Positions 23,335 through 30,127 of a stretch of 30,127 nucleotides of DNA are shown one piece after another. Origin of the DNA: JACQXM01 sp964569425 (GTDB taxonomy: Bacteria; Planctomycetota; Phycisphaerae; UBA1845); NCBI GenBank assembly GCA_964569425.1, contig CAZMVD010000042.1, positions 1-30,127 on the forward strand, given 5' to 3'. The notes beneath the pieces are model-generated. The model made no database searches. It worked only from the letters and a program-made list of their open reading frames with translations, and was not told where the DNA came from. The stretch's first letter is position 1, and every line of letters starts with the position of its first letter. Both the position numbers and the translations under genes were made by a program.

Positions 23335-25647
23335 CTACTGGGCATCCGTCGAGGCTGCCGGGACTGGACCCCGATCCATTTGCCGAAGGAATGGCGCGGG
23401 GGTTGCCGCGCGTTTGCTCGTTGGAACCAGTGATAGCACAAGAATCAGGGATGAGAAAACCAGGCCGATCACGCTCAGCACCCGCTCTTCGTCTCCATAC
23501 TCCGGCCAATGGCGAATACTGGCCGTGATTAGCGCGCCGAGGCCGAACATCCCCACCATGCGAAGGAACGGCCGCAGCCATTCTCGCCAGAAGCCGGGTT
23601 GGCGCGTTGGGGTGGTCTTTCGTAATCCGAACAGCATCACCGATCCGCAGGCGATGCAGCCGATGATCGTGCCGGTGACGTCGTCGTGATTCATTTCATT
23701 GAGAATAAACGGCATGAGCAACAGAATGATCGCGCCACCCATGGTGACGAAGGCGATTACTCCCCAGAACATGCGTGTGACACCCCAGCGCTGTCGTGCG
23801 GCATTTGGATCGACAAGTGGCTTCGACGAGGTTGTGGAATCGACCTGGGGCGTGGACTGAGGAGTAGCCTCTTCGCCGGCCATTGCGATGACCACTCCGT
23901 AGGGTGAGGATTCACTCGGTGCCGGTGCCGTTGGGCTTGTCTCACCTTCCACGTTGGCTGGTTGCGGCGAAATGAGTCGCGGACCGCGCCACCAGGCACT
24001 CGCCTGCGTCACGACCGAGGCAATGGCCGCGATTCCGGCGGCCATCCACATGATCTTTTGCGGGCCGACGCCCAGCATGGGACTGGACATGGCTGTGAGG
24101 ACCAGCGCTCCCAGCGCTGCCTTGAAGACCGCGCCGAAGCTGATTTCGCCGGTGACGGATTCCTCGGCGGCCTTCTCCCAACGGGCAAACATGGCAATGG
24201 CCGTCAAGCCCAACCACAATGCAAACCCCGGGCGCGGCGTCGTTGCAAACATGGGGAGGGCCCCCAGGGCCATCAACGGCGCAGTGCAGGCAATACGAAC
24301 CAGGCGTTCCGCCCAGGTGGGGCCCAGATCGGCACCAAACCAGCTGATCGAGCCGCGCGAAAGAAGCAGGCCGCCGGAGAGCCCAATCGACATCAATCCT
24401 GCGGCAAAGCCCCGTTCCAACCCAAAACTGACGCCGCAAATCACTCCAAGTGCCACGGACAATCCGACCATGAGCAGAACCGTGAGGACGATGCGCTTGC
24501 CCAGAGAGCTGCCCGGAAGCGGGGGTGCTGGCCTTGGCCGCGACTTTCCTGGCGGCTTGGGCGATGCGAACGGCGGCGCGATGCGCTCGCCGCGCCCGGC
24601 CAGTTTGGCCAGCTTCTTTTCAATCTTGCGGGCACGCGTGTCCAATTTCTTGGCCAGCTTGGGCGGTAGAGGCGGCGCCTTGGCCGAATCCCAGGGCTCC
24701 TGATCCTGCGCGGCTCCCGCAAATGGTCGCCGCGGACCGGCGTAGGGGCGCGGCGTGGGGTTGGGCGACGGGACAGGGGATGCCGCGCCGTCGGCACCGC
24801 CGCGGTGCACTGCACCTTCCAGACTGCGGGTAGAGAATCCGGCGACGCTGCGCCGCACGTCCTCGACGGCGAGCAGATCGTCGACCATCTCATCCACCGT
24901 CTGGTAACGGTCTTTGGGGTCTTTTTCCATGGCCTTGCGGATCACGCGACCGAAGGGCGCGGGCAGATGGTCCAGCTCGGCCTGTTGGGTGAGGTGCTTC
25001 ATGAGCACTTCGCCCATGGTCGAACCCTCGAAAGGCACGCGGCCCAGGATCATTTCGTAGAGCATCACACCCAGCGCATAGATGTCCACGCCGCGGGAGT
25101 AATGTCCGCTGCCGATTTCCGGCGCCATGTAGTGCACCGTGCCGACGCTCGAGGTCTGGGCACTGTGCCGCGAAATGGAGATGAACTTGCTCAGGCCGTA
25201 GTCGCCGATCTTCACGTAGCCGTCGTCGAAGAAAATATTGCCCGGCTTGAGGTCGCGATGGACGATGCCGCGGTCGTGCAGGTACGCCAGCCCCTTGGCG
25301 ATCTCGCGGACGAAAAAGGCGGCCTTTTCCGGGGCGAAGCCCTTGGGTTCGGCAATGAGCAGGTCGCGCAGCGACGGACCGGAGCAGTATTCCATGACGA
25401 TGAAATACTCGCCGTCGGCGCTCTTCCGGACGTCGAAGATGGACACCAGGTGCGGGCTCTTGAGGTTGATGCAGTGGCTGACGCCGCGTAGCTCGATGTG
25501 CGGATTGCTCTTGAGGTACTTGAGCGCTACTTCGCGTCCGCCATCGCTGAGCGCGTAGTAGACCTCGCCAAATCCGCCCGCCCCGACGGCGCGCTGGATG
25601 GTGAAGTCGTCCAGAGGTCGGTCGCCATGTTTGAAGGTATAAGGCAT
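23335..25647 (-). CDS. Ser/Thr protein kinase with polytopic membrane C-terminal half
   Basis: ATG 25647 is preferred over a GTG four codons earlier. The 770-residue protein has a complete Hanks kinase domain at about 15-275: GAGGFGEVY (22-30), Lys43, ELRGVSHCINLKSPHLV, HRDLKPGN (130-137), DYG (149-151) replacing DFG, and GTVHYMAPEIG. The ELRGV and VKIGDYGLSKFIS stretches match a kinase group common in planctomycetes (recall). A Pro/Ala/Lys linker (276-385) follows, then about nine hydrophobic segments to residue 740 with a soluble loop near 560-600. The kinase is thus cytoplasmic and tethered by a membrane domain that might sense or transport; that domain I do not recognise. The FHA gene lies 154 nt upstream on the same strand, a plausible partner. 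Confidence 0.85.
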   Translation of the reverse strand: MPYTFKHGDRPLDDFTIQRAVGAGGFGEVYYALSDGGREVALKYLKSNPHIELRGVSHCINLKSPHLVSIFDVRKSADGEYFIVMEYCSGPSLRDLLIAEPKGFAPEKAAFFVREIAKGLAYLHDRGIVHRDLKPGNIFFDDGYVKIGDYGLSKFISISRHSAQTSSVGTVHYMAPEIGSGHYSRGVDIYALGVMLYEMILGRVPFEGSTMGEVLMKHLTQQAELDHLPAPFGRVIRKAMEKDPKDRYQTVDEMVDDLLAVEDVRRSVAGFSTRSLEGAVHRGGADGAASPVPSPNPTPRPYAGPRRPFAGAAQDQEPWDSAKAPPLPPKLAKKLDTRARKIEKKLAKLAGRGERIAPPFASPKPPGKSRPRPAPPLPGSSLGKRIVLTVLLMVGLSVALGVICGVSFGLERGFAAGLMSIGLSGGLLLSRGSISWFGADLGPTWAERLVRIACTAPLMALGALPMFATTPRPGFALWLGLTAIAMFARWEKAAEESVTGEISFGAVFKAALGALVLTAMSSPMLGVGPQKIMWMAAGIAAIASVVTQASAWWRGPRLISPQPANVEGETSPTAPAPSESSPYGVVIAMAGEEATPQSTPQVDSTTSSKPLVDPNAARQRWGVTRMFWGVIAFVTMGGAIILLLMPFILNEMNHDDVTGTIIGCIACGSVMLFGLRKTTPTRQPGFWREWLRPFLRMVGMFGLGALITASIRHWPEYGDEERVLSVIGLVFSSLILVLSLVPTSKRAATPAPFLRQMDRGPVPAASTDAQ

Positions 25648-25708
25648 CGCAGGGTTCACCCAGTCGGAGGTCTCAGCGAAACGGGTCCGGTCGTTTCATT
25701 CCTATTTT

Positions 25709-25736
25709 CAATGGCCGATGGTCGATTGTCGATTAT
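25709..25736. repeat. Degenerate heptamer tandem repeat
   Basis: Four consecutive 7-mers, CAATGGC, CGATGGT, CGATTGT and CGATTAT, in exact register between the FHA and kinase genes. Such short heptamer arrays resemble cyanobacterial STRR elements in form. The array overlaps a possible weak kinase promoter (TCGACA-17-GAAAAT on the minus strand). Confidence 0.5.
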
Positions 25737-25801
25737 TTTCCCGGCAATCACTTTCGACTCACGGGCCGTTTCCGGTCGCTGCTTTCATCGCCCATCCCGG
25801 A

Positions 25802-27403
25802 CTACGTCACATTTCCCGGCAGCTTCATCGTCCACGGTTGGAGCACCATGCGCACGCCGGCGATTTCCACGCTCTCGCCCAGCGGCAGGAGCCGCGCTTC
25901 CGCATCGACGTGCCCGTCATTCTTCGCCCGCACCCACAAGGCTCCGCCGCGTTCGAAAAGCACCAGCGGAACACCGGCGTGGCGGCAGGGAACGTGTGCA
26001 CCGCTGCCCGCGCCAATCAGCGCGTGCTGATGGAACAGCAGCACCCGGCGCACGTCGTTGGGCATGCGCGTGGTGTCGCTGAGTTCGAGCACCGCGGTGA
26101 GGCTGCGGCGGCTGGGCATGCGGTACGTCAGCTTGGCTTTTCGTCCCAGCACGATTCGGTCGCCGTCGCGCAGCAGGCGGTGCCGGGTCGGTGCCCCCGC
26201 GACATCCACGTCGCGCGCGCTGACCAGGAAATAATCCTCATCCGTGCGGGTGACATTCGCATGCCGCTCTCCGATATCGCTGATCAGCGGCACGTCGGCG
26301 GGGTCGTCGCATGCCGCCCGACCGATGGAGACCGCCTGGTTCAGCAGCAGCAGGCAGGTCCCGCCGCCATCCACAATGAGCATCAGCCGCGAAGGCAATC
26401 GCTCCGAAGACGGCGTTCGCAGGGGGATGGCTATGGTGTCGTCCAACGCCGCCGGCCCGGACGTGGGCGTGAGAGGCGTCATCCGGCCTTCAGGGGGCAG
26501 GGTCCATTCGTCGCCCAGCGGGCCGGCCATCAAGCTGGTGTGCAGCTCGTCCAACTGCTGAAGCTGGCTCGCGGCATTCTCCACCCAATCTGCGCCGGGG
26601 ATCAACCGCTTGAGCGCCAGCATTCGCGCTCGGGCGTCGGCAAACGCGCCGCGCCGCAGCCCCGACGCGGCCTCGCGCGCGAGCCGCAGCACCTCGCCGA
26701 GGTCGCGCCGCGCCGGCAGATGGTTGCCCAGCGCACCCAATCCATCGAGTTCTGCGGCCGCGCGGCCCAGCATTCCTTCGGCGAGCGCTGCGCGAGCGCT
26801 ATCGAGGACTTTGCGACAAAGGGCTGCCTCCATCGCCACCACGGCCTCGTGCTGGGCATCCAACCCGCGGGCCCGTCGAATTCGCTCTGCCGCGCCGGTC
26901 CAGTTCCCGGCGGCAAGCAATCGCTCGGCCTCGGCGGCCATGCGCGCCGCGCTCTCGGCGCGGCGGTCAATTTCCCGCCGGAGTCGAACGGCGTCCGGGT
27001 CGCCTTCGGCAGCATGAGCGAGCAACTCCCGTCCCGCGGCGAGCGAGCCGTCGGCCAGGCGTCGGCGAACTTCGTCCAGCCGCGCACGATGCGAGTGATC
27101 CTGGCGATGGACGGCCGCGGCCACCCGGCGCACCTGGTCGCGCAATTCGGCGATGGCTTCCTGCCACATCCCGCCGGCGGCCGCCCGATCGAGATCGATG
27201 AGGGCTTCGGTGAAACGGTCGGCGCGATAATGCTGACGAGCCCGTTCGAGGAACAGTTCGCTCAACCCGGCCAGTACGGCAGCACCACGGCGATGGGCAC
27301 GAAGGTCGGCAGCGCCGGCCAATCGGTATGCTTCGTCGATGCGGCCGTCGCGAAGGGCGCTTTCCGCCGCCCGAAGCCGAACAATCAACAGATCGCCAAA
27401 CAT
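25802..27403 (-). CDS. FHA-domain protein with long helical N-terminal region
   Basis: The ATG at 27403 has GAGG six nt upstream; earlier TTG and ATG codons lie too close to it. The 533 residues start with about 300 Ala/Arg/Leu-rich helical residues with TPR-like spacing (ALRDGRIDEAYRLAG, LFLERARQHYRADRFTEALIDLDRA). An FHA domain at about 336-437 has SIGR, then SDIGERHANV and DGDRIVLGR, the Gly-Arg and Ser/His phosphothreonine-binding positions (the Ser appears as Asp-x-Gly-Glu-Arg-His). A further beta-rich segment (about 445-530) looks like a degenerate second FHA fold. There is no signal peptide, so it is cytoplasmic. It probably reads Thr phosphorylation made by the downstream kinase or by another one (inference). 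Confidence 0.8.
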   Translation of the reverse strand: MFGDLLIVRLRAAESALRDGRIDEAYRLAGAADLRAHRRGAAVLAGLSELFLERARQHYRADRFTEALIDLDRAAAGGMWQEAIAELRDQVRRVAAAVHRQDHSHRARLDEVRRRLADGSLAAGRELLAHAAEGDPDAVRLRREIDRRAESAARMAAEAERLLAAGNWTGAAERIRRARGLDAQHEAVVAMEAALCRKVLDSARAALAEGMLGRAAAELDGLGALGNHLPARRDLGEVLRLAREAASGLRRGAFADARARMLALKRLIPGADWVENAASQLQQLDELHTSLMAGPLGDEWTLPPEGRMTPLTPTSGPAALDDTIAIPLRTPSSERLPSRLMLIVDGGGTCLLLLNQAVSIGRAACDDPADVPLISDIGERHANVTRTDEDYFLVSARDVDVAGAPTRHRLLRDGDRIVLGRKAKLTYRMPSRRSLTAVLELSDTTRMPNDVRRVLLFHQHALIGAGSGAHVPCRHAGVPLVLFERGGALWVRAKNDGHVDAEARLLPLGESVEIAGVRMVLQPWTMKLPGNVT

Positions 27404-27591
27404 AATCATCCTCAAGTCGCAGACGAGGGCGCCATCGTAGTAGGGGCGACGCGCGGTGCCAATCGTCGGCCGGCATCGCCGCCGAACCGCCTTTACCCTG
27501 CGCCGGTCAAGAGGAGATTCGACCTGCGCAGGCGATTATTTCGGGGGAGTGAACGGGAGCGTGCGGTGCGGATACGCGGGCGGCCGGTCGA

Positions 27592-29028
27592 TTATTGGGC
27601 GGGCAGGGTGGCGGAGAAGCGGCCAATCCCCGCCAGTTCCTGCGGCGAGTAGCCGAGCAGGTCCATGGAGGGCATGGGGCTGCCGGGGTGCCCGATACGA
27701 ACTTTGTGCAGAAACTCCCATGGATTGGTGGTGGCCAACGTGCCGACGTAGACCGGATTCTGTGCCGTCCCGAAATTGATGAACTTCCCGTCTTCGCCGT
27801 GGCAGGTGGAACACTGGATGTTGTAATACACTTGGCCCAGCGCCTCGTTGCCCAGGAAGATGCGGTTGGGCAGGATCAGCGTGCTGGTATCGATGGTGCC
27901 GTCGAGCGTAAAGGCGACGACGTCCCAGATGGCTTCATCGGTCATGCCGAACGCGCCCATGTGGTGGCCGTTGGGGGTGATGGCGGGATCGGCCTTGAGC
28001 AGGTCGAAGATCGCCTGGGGATTGAGTGTGCTACCCAGTACGCCCTTGATGCCGGTGTAGCGGGATCCGCTGGCGTAGGCGCCGTCGCGCCCCTTGTAAT
28101 CCCAGCCGTGGCATTCCTTGCAGCGAAAGGTCACGCTGCCGGCCTGCTGTCCGATGGGCGGATAGAGCGGATGGTTGCCGGCCGGGGCAGGCACACGCAA
28201 CGTGTTCCACCAGTTGTCGTACAGGAGCCCGCCGCGAATGGGGTCGGCCGTGAAATAACCGCCGGGGAGGGTCGCGGTGGGACCGGTGAGATCGTCCACA
28301 AACAGCGCCACGTCGACCAGGTCGATTTCGCTGGAGGGGTTCAGCCCGACGAAGTGGCAATCCGGATCGCCGGACGCAGCGCCGGGGTCAAAACAGCGCT
28401 GGAGTGCGGCGAAGTCGACCAAGTCAAGGTCGGCGTCGGCGTCGGCGTCCCCGGGCACGGCATACACCATGCGATGGTGGGCGCCGTAGTAGCGGTCGCC
28501 GTTGATCGACTCGGCGTCGTTGACCGCGTTGCCCGCGACGAAAAAGGTCACGGGCCCGACATCCATGCCGGGCGCCTGCCAGCGGACGGGGAACTCGTGC
28601 GCGCCGCCCTGCGCGGACCATTGGGCCAGTGACTCGGCGTAGGCCTCTCCGGTTTGTGTCACGTAGTTGGCATTCCCATCGGCGAACTCCGTGCGCACCG
28701 CGTCCGCGATGATAAATGTGCCGAGAAAGTTGGTGAGATTCTCCGCGCTGATGGAGAAGCCCGCACCGGCCTGATCGGGATCGACCACGCGCACGCTCAT
28801 GTCGTACACGCCGCCAGGCCGGTAGCGCCGCGGCGCGTGAAGCAGCTCGACAAAGCCGGACCCCACGTCGTTGGGCGTCGGAAGATGGCAGGCGGTGCAG
28901 TTGTCGCCGGAGGTGGCCGGTCCACCGGAATAGCCGGCGCCCGCACCACCGGAACGACCCAGGGCATAGGGAATGGCAGCCAGCGCCAGCGAAAGTGCCA
29001 GCGCGAACATGCAGCGAGTGCGCGTCAT
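27592..29028 (-). CDS. Exported three-haem c-type cytochrome with Reeler-like and dockerin-like modules
   Basis: The ATG at 29028 has GGAGGGG nine nt upstream; a signal peptide (LALSLALAAIPYALG) follows. Three Cys-x2-Cys-His haem-attachment sites are visible: Cys44-Cys47-His48, Cys303-Cys306-His307 and Cys406-Cys409-His410. The first opens a beta-rich Reeler/choice-of-anchor-V-like domain (about 40-190: SGDNCTACH, YDMSVRVVDPDQAGAGFSISAENL). Residues about 196-253 hold a dockerin-like pair (GDADADADLDLVDFAALQRCF and a second loop with SEIDLVDVALFVDDL). The last part is a two-haem cytochrome c-type domain (GWDYKGRDG, IWDVVAFTLDG, PWEFLHKVRIGHPGSPMPS). The protein is periplasmic or extracellular and could take part in electron transfer; the partner is unknown. 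Confidence 0.85.
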   Translation of the reverse strand: MTRTRCMFALALSLALAAIPYALGRSGGAGAGYSGGPATSGDNCTACHLPTPNDVGSGFVELLHAPRRYRPGGVYDMSVRVVDPDQAGAGFSISAENLTNFLGTFIIADAVRTEFADGNANYVTQTGEAYAESLAQWSAQGGAHEFPVRWQAPGMDVGPVTFFVAGNAVNDAESINGDRYYGAHHRMVYAVPGDADADADLDLVDFAALQRCFDPGAASGDPDCHFVGLNPSSEIDLVDVALFVDDLTGPTATLPGGYFTADPIRGGLLYDNWWNTLRVPAPAGNHPLYPPIGQQAGSVTFRCKECHGWDYKGRDGAYASGSRYTGIKGVLGSTLNPQAIFDLLKADPAITPNGHHMGAFGMTDEAIWDVVAFTLDGTIDTSTLILPNRIFLGNEALGQVYYNIQCSTCHGEDGKFINFGTAQNPVYVGTLATTNPWEFLHKVRIGHPGSPMPSMDLLGYSPQELAGIGRFSATLPAQ

Positions 29029-29102
29029 CTGGTTGTTCCCCTCCGATAGAGAAAGCCGGCGCGCCCGAGGGCCCGCAGTCCTCTCTCCGACCCCGTCGCC
29101 AG

Positions 29103-29131
29103 ATCATACCGCGATTACGCGGCCGTTTCCA
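29103..29131 (-). promoter_or_regulatory. Candidate promoter of the cytochrome gene, TGGAAA-17-TATGAT
   Basis: On the minus strand TGGAAA (29131-29126) and TATGAT (29108-29103, five of six) are 17 nt apart, about 70 nt before the start codon. A perfect CCGCG-ATTA-CGCGG inverted repeat (29109-29122) lies inside the spacer next to the -10, where a regulator could bind. Confidence 0.4.
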
Positions 29132-29217
29132 CGCATTTTGCAGGGCCCATTTCGAATTGGGTCCGATAGTCGTGGTGGCTCCCGCGGCGGCGGGCTTGTC
29201 ATCGCCGGGATTTCGAG

Positions 29218-30123
29218 TTACGGGCGGGAAAACAGCCACAGGTCGGCGATGGCACACGCCCCGAAAACCAGGCTGACCATGCCGTTGATCGTGAAAAACG
29301 CGAGATTAACCCGGCTGAAGTCGTCTGCTCGGACGAGCGTGTTTTCCACAACCAACAGCACCACCGCACACAGGACGCCCACGGCGTATACCGGCCCCAG
29401 ACCGGCCGTGGTCCCCACCAGGATCAACGCCACCGCAGCCGCGCCATGCGCGAAACGCGCAATCCACAGGGCACGCCGCGGCCCCAAACGCGACGGCAGG
29501 CTGTGTAGCCCTTCGCGCCGGTCGACCGCGATATCCTGGCAGGCATAGATGATGTCGAACCCGCCGACCCAACCAGTGACCGCGACCATAAGCCAAAGGG
29601 TCGGCCAGCCCAGCGAGGGCGGATGGATGGCGATCCAACAGGCGAGGGGGGACAGCGCCAGCGCCGACCCGAGATAGAAATGCGACCAGCGGGTGAATCG
29701 TTTGGCAAACGAATAGCCGCACAGATACAGGAGCACGGGGCCGGAAAGCAGGATCGGCCACGTGTTGCCAAAGAACGCATAGAAACCCGCGCAGCCGAAC
29801 GCGAACGTGACGGCGGCAATGGTGAGCAGGGTCCAGGCTGCCGCCAAAGTCATGCGCCCGGCGGGGAGCGGTCGGTTGGCGGTCCGGGGGTTACGCGCGT
29901 CGATCTGCGCGTCGACGATGCGATTAAAGGTCATGGCTACACTGCGTGCCGCCACCATGCACATGACGATCAGCGCGAGCTGCCCGGGGTAGGGTCCTGT
30001 GCGATCCGGGAGATTCCGGCCGGCCAGGAACGCGGCGGTGAGGGCGAAGGGCAGGGCGAAGATCGAGTGGGAGAACTTGACCATGTCTGCCCAGACACGG
30101 ATGGCGGCGAACGAGGAGGCCAT
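29218..30123 (-). CDS. UbiA-family prenyltransferase (4-hydroxybenzoate/menaquinone type)
   Basis: The visible 301 residues from ATG 30123 may be complete, as the family often starts near WADMVKFSHSIFALPFAL; a start beyond the window cannot be excluded. Both aspartate-rich motifs of UbiA enzymes are present: Asn-x3-Asp-x3-Asp in MTFNRIVDAQIDARNPRT, and Asp-x3-Asp-Arg in IIYACQDIAVDRR. Eight or nine hydrophobic helices follow the family pattern. These enzymes join a polyprenyl chain to an aromatic ring in quinone synthesis, in the inner membrane. KFSH-x-IFALPFAL also suits the MqnP-type prenyltransferase of the futalosine menaquinone route, so quinone type is undecided. It ends 189 nt upstream of the cytochrome gene. 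Confidence 0.85.
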   Translation of the reverse strand: MASSFAAIRVWADMVKFSHSIFALPFALTAAFLAGRNLPDRTGPYPGQLALIVMCMVAARSVAMTFNRIVDAQIDARNPRTANRPLPAGRMTLAAAWTLLTIAAVTFAFGCAGFYAFFGNTWPILLSGPVLLYLCGYSFAKRFTRWSHFYLGSALALSPLACWIAIHPPSLGWPTLWLMVAVTGWVGGFDIIYACQDIAVDRREGLHSLPSRLGPRRALWIARFAHGAAAVALILVGTTAGLGPVYAVGVLCAVVLLVVENTLVRADDFSRVNLAFFTINGMVSLVFGACAIADLWLFSRP

Positions 30124-30127
30124 CAAG

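Noticed and set aside
25718..27652. A 644-codon open frame on the plus strand, opposite the FHA gene
   Set aside because: It lies antisense to a gene with clear FHA motifs, signal-free start and ribosome binding site; its own translation shows no family pattern. Long antisense frames are common in GC-rich DNA.

Overview
The window is GC-rich, densely coded DNA of planctomycete character, probably one scaffold of a draft or metagenome assembly because it carries a run of ten Ns at 15811-15820. The planctomycete assignment is inferred from protein families: secreted beta-propellers with dockerin-like tails and Asp-Cys-Asn calcium motifs, an ECF sigma factor paired with a Ser/Thr kinase, a second kinase with a DYG motif, a 59-residue histone H1-like protein, a TPR protein with two RNA polymerase alpha-CTD modules, and a three-haem Reeler-type cytochrome. 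No rRNA, tRNA, CRISPR array, phage or transposase gene was found.

Layout. 1-947 (+): 3' part of an MFS transporter. 1012-6148 (-): two secreted repeat proteins, an RCC1-repeat protein split by an in-frame amber codon and a double FG-GAP propeller protein. 6149-6842: gene-free, packed with palindromes and a 65-bp tandem repeat. 6843-8722 (+): ECF sigma factor overlapping by 4 nt a zinc-finger/Ser-Thr kinase fusion. 8784-9525 (-): FabZ-like dehydratase and the histone-like gene. 9997-13556 (+): exported TPR protein, DNA polymerase III delta (holA), lipoprotein. 13655-18879 (-): degenerate esterase/PKD lipoprotein, DedA protein, queuosine-precursor transporter spanning the N gap, SpoIID-like protein, TPR/alpha-CTD protein. 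19251-21155 (+): PepF-like metallopeptidase. 21272-30123 (-): Tyr-rich TPR envelope protein, polytopic Ser/Thr kinase, FHA protein, three-haem cytochrome, UbiA-family prenyltransferase.

Functional themes. Signalling appears twice: an ECF sigma factor translationally coupled to an anti-sigma-like kinase, and a Hanks kinase lying just downstream of an FHA phosphothreonine reader. A second theme is secretion of large repeat proteins; three carry dockerin-like calcium modules and none of the window's proteins is a recognisable cohesin. Housekeeping genes (holA, fabZ-like, pepF-like, dedA, queuosine transporter, ubiA-like) are interspersed.

Regulation visible in the sequence: four minus-strand candidate promoters, three of them TTGCCN-17-TAnnnT, each have an inverted repeat at or near the -10 or start site, and one strong intrinsic terminator lies at 21210-21245. 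The strongest leads for something undescribed are the sigma/zinc-finger-kinase pair, the TPR/double alpha-CTD protein, the thioesterase-like degenerate hydrolase with Thr at the nucleophile position, and the transporter/zinc-ribbon fusion hidden by the assembly gap.
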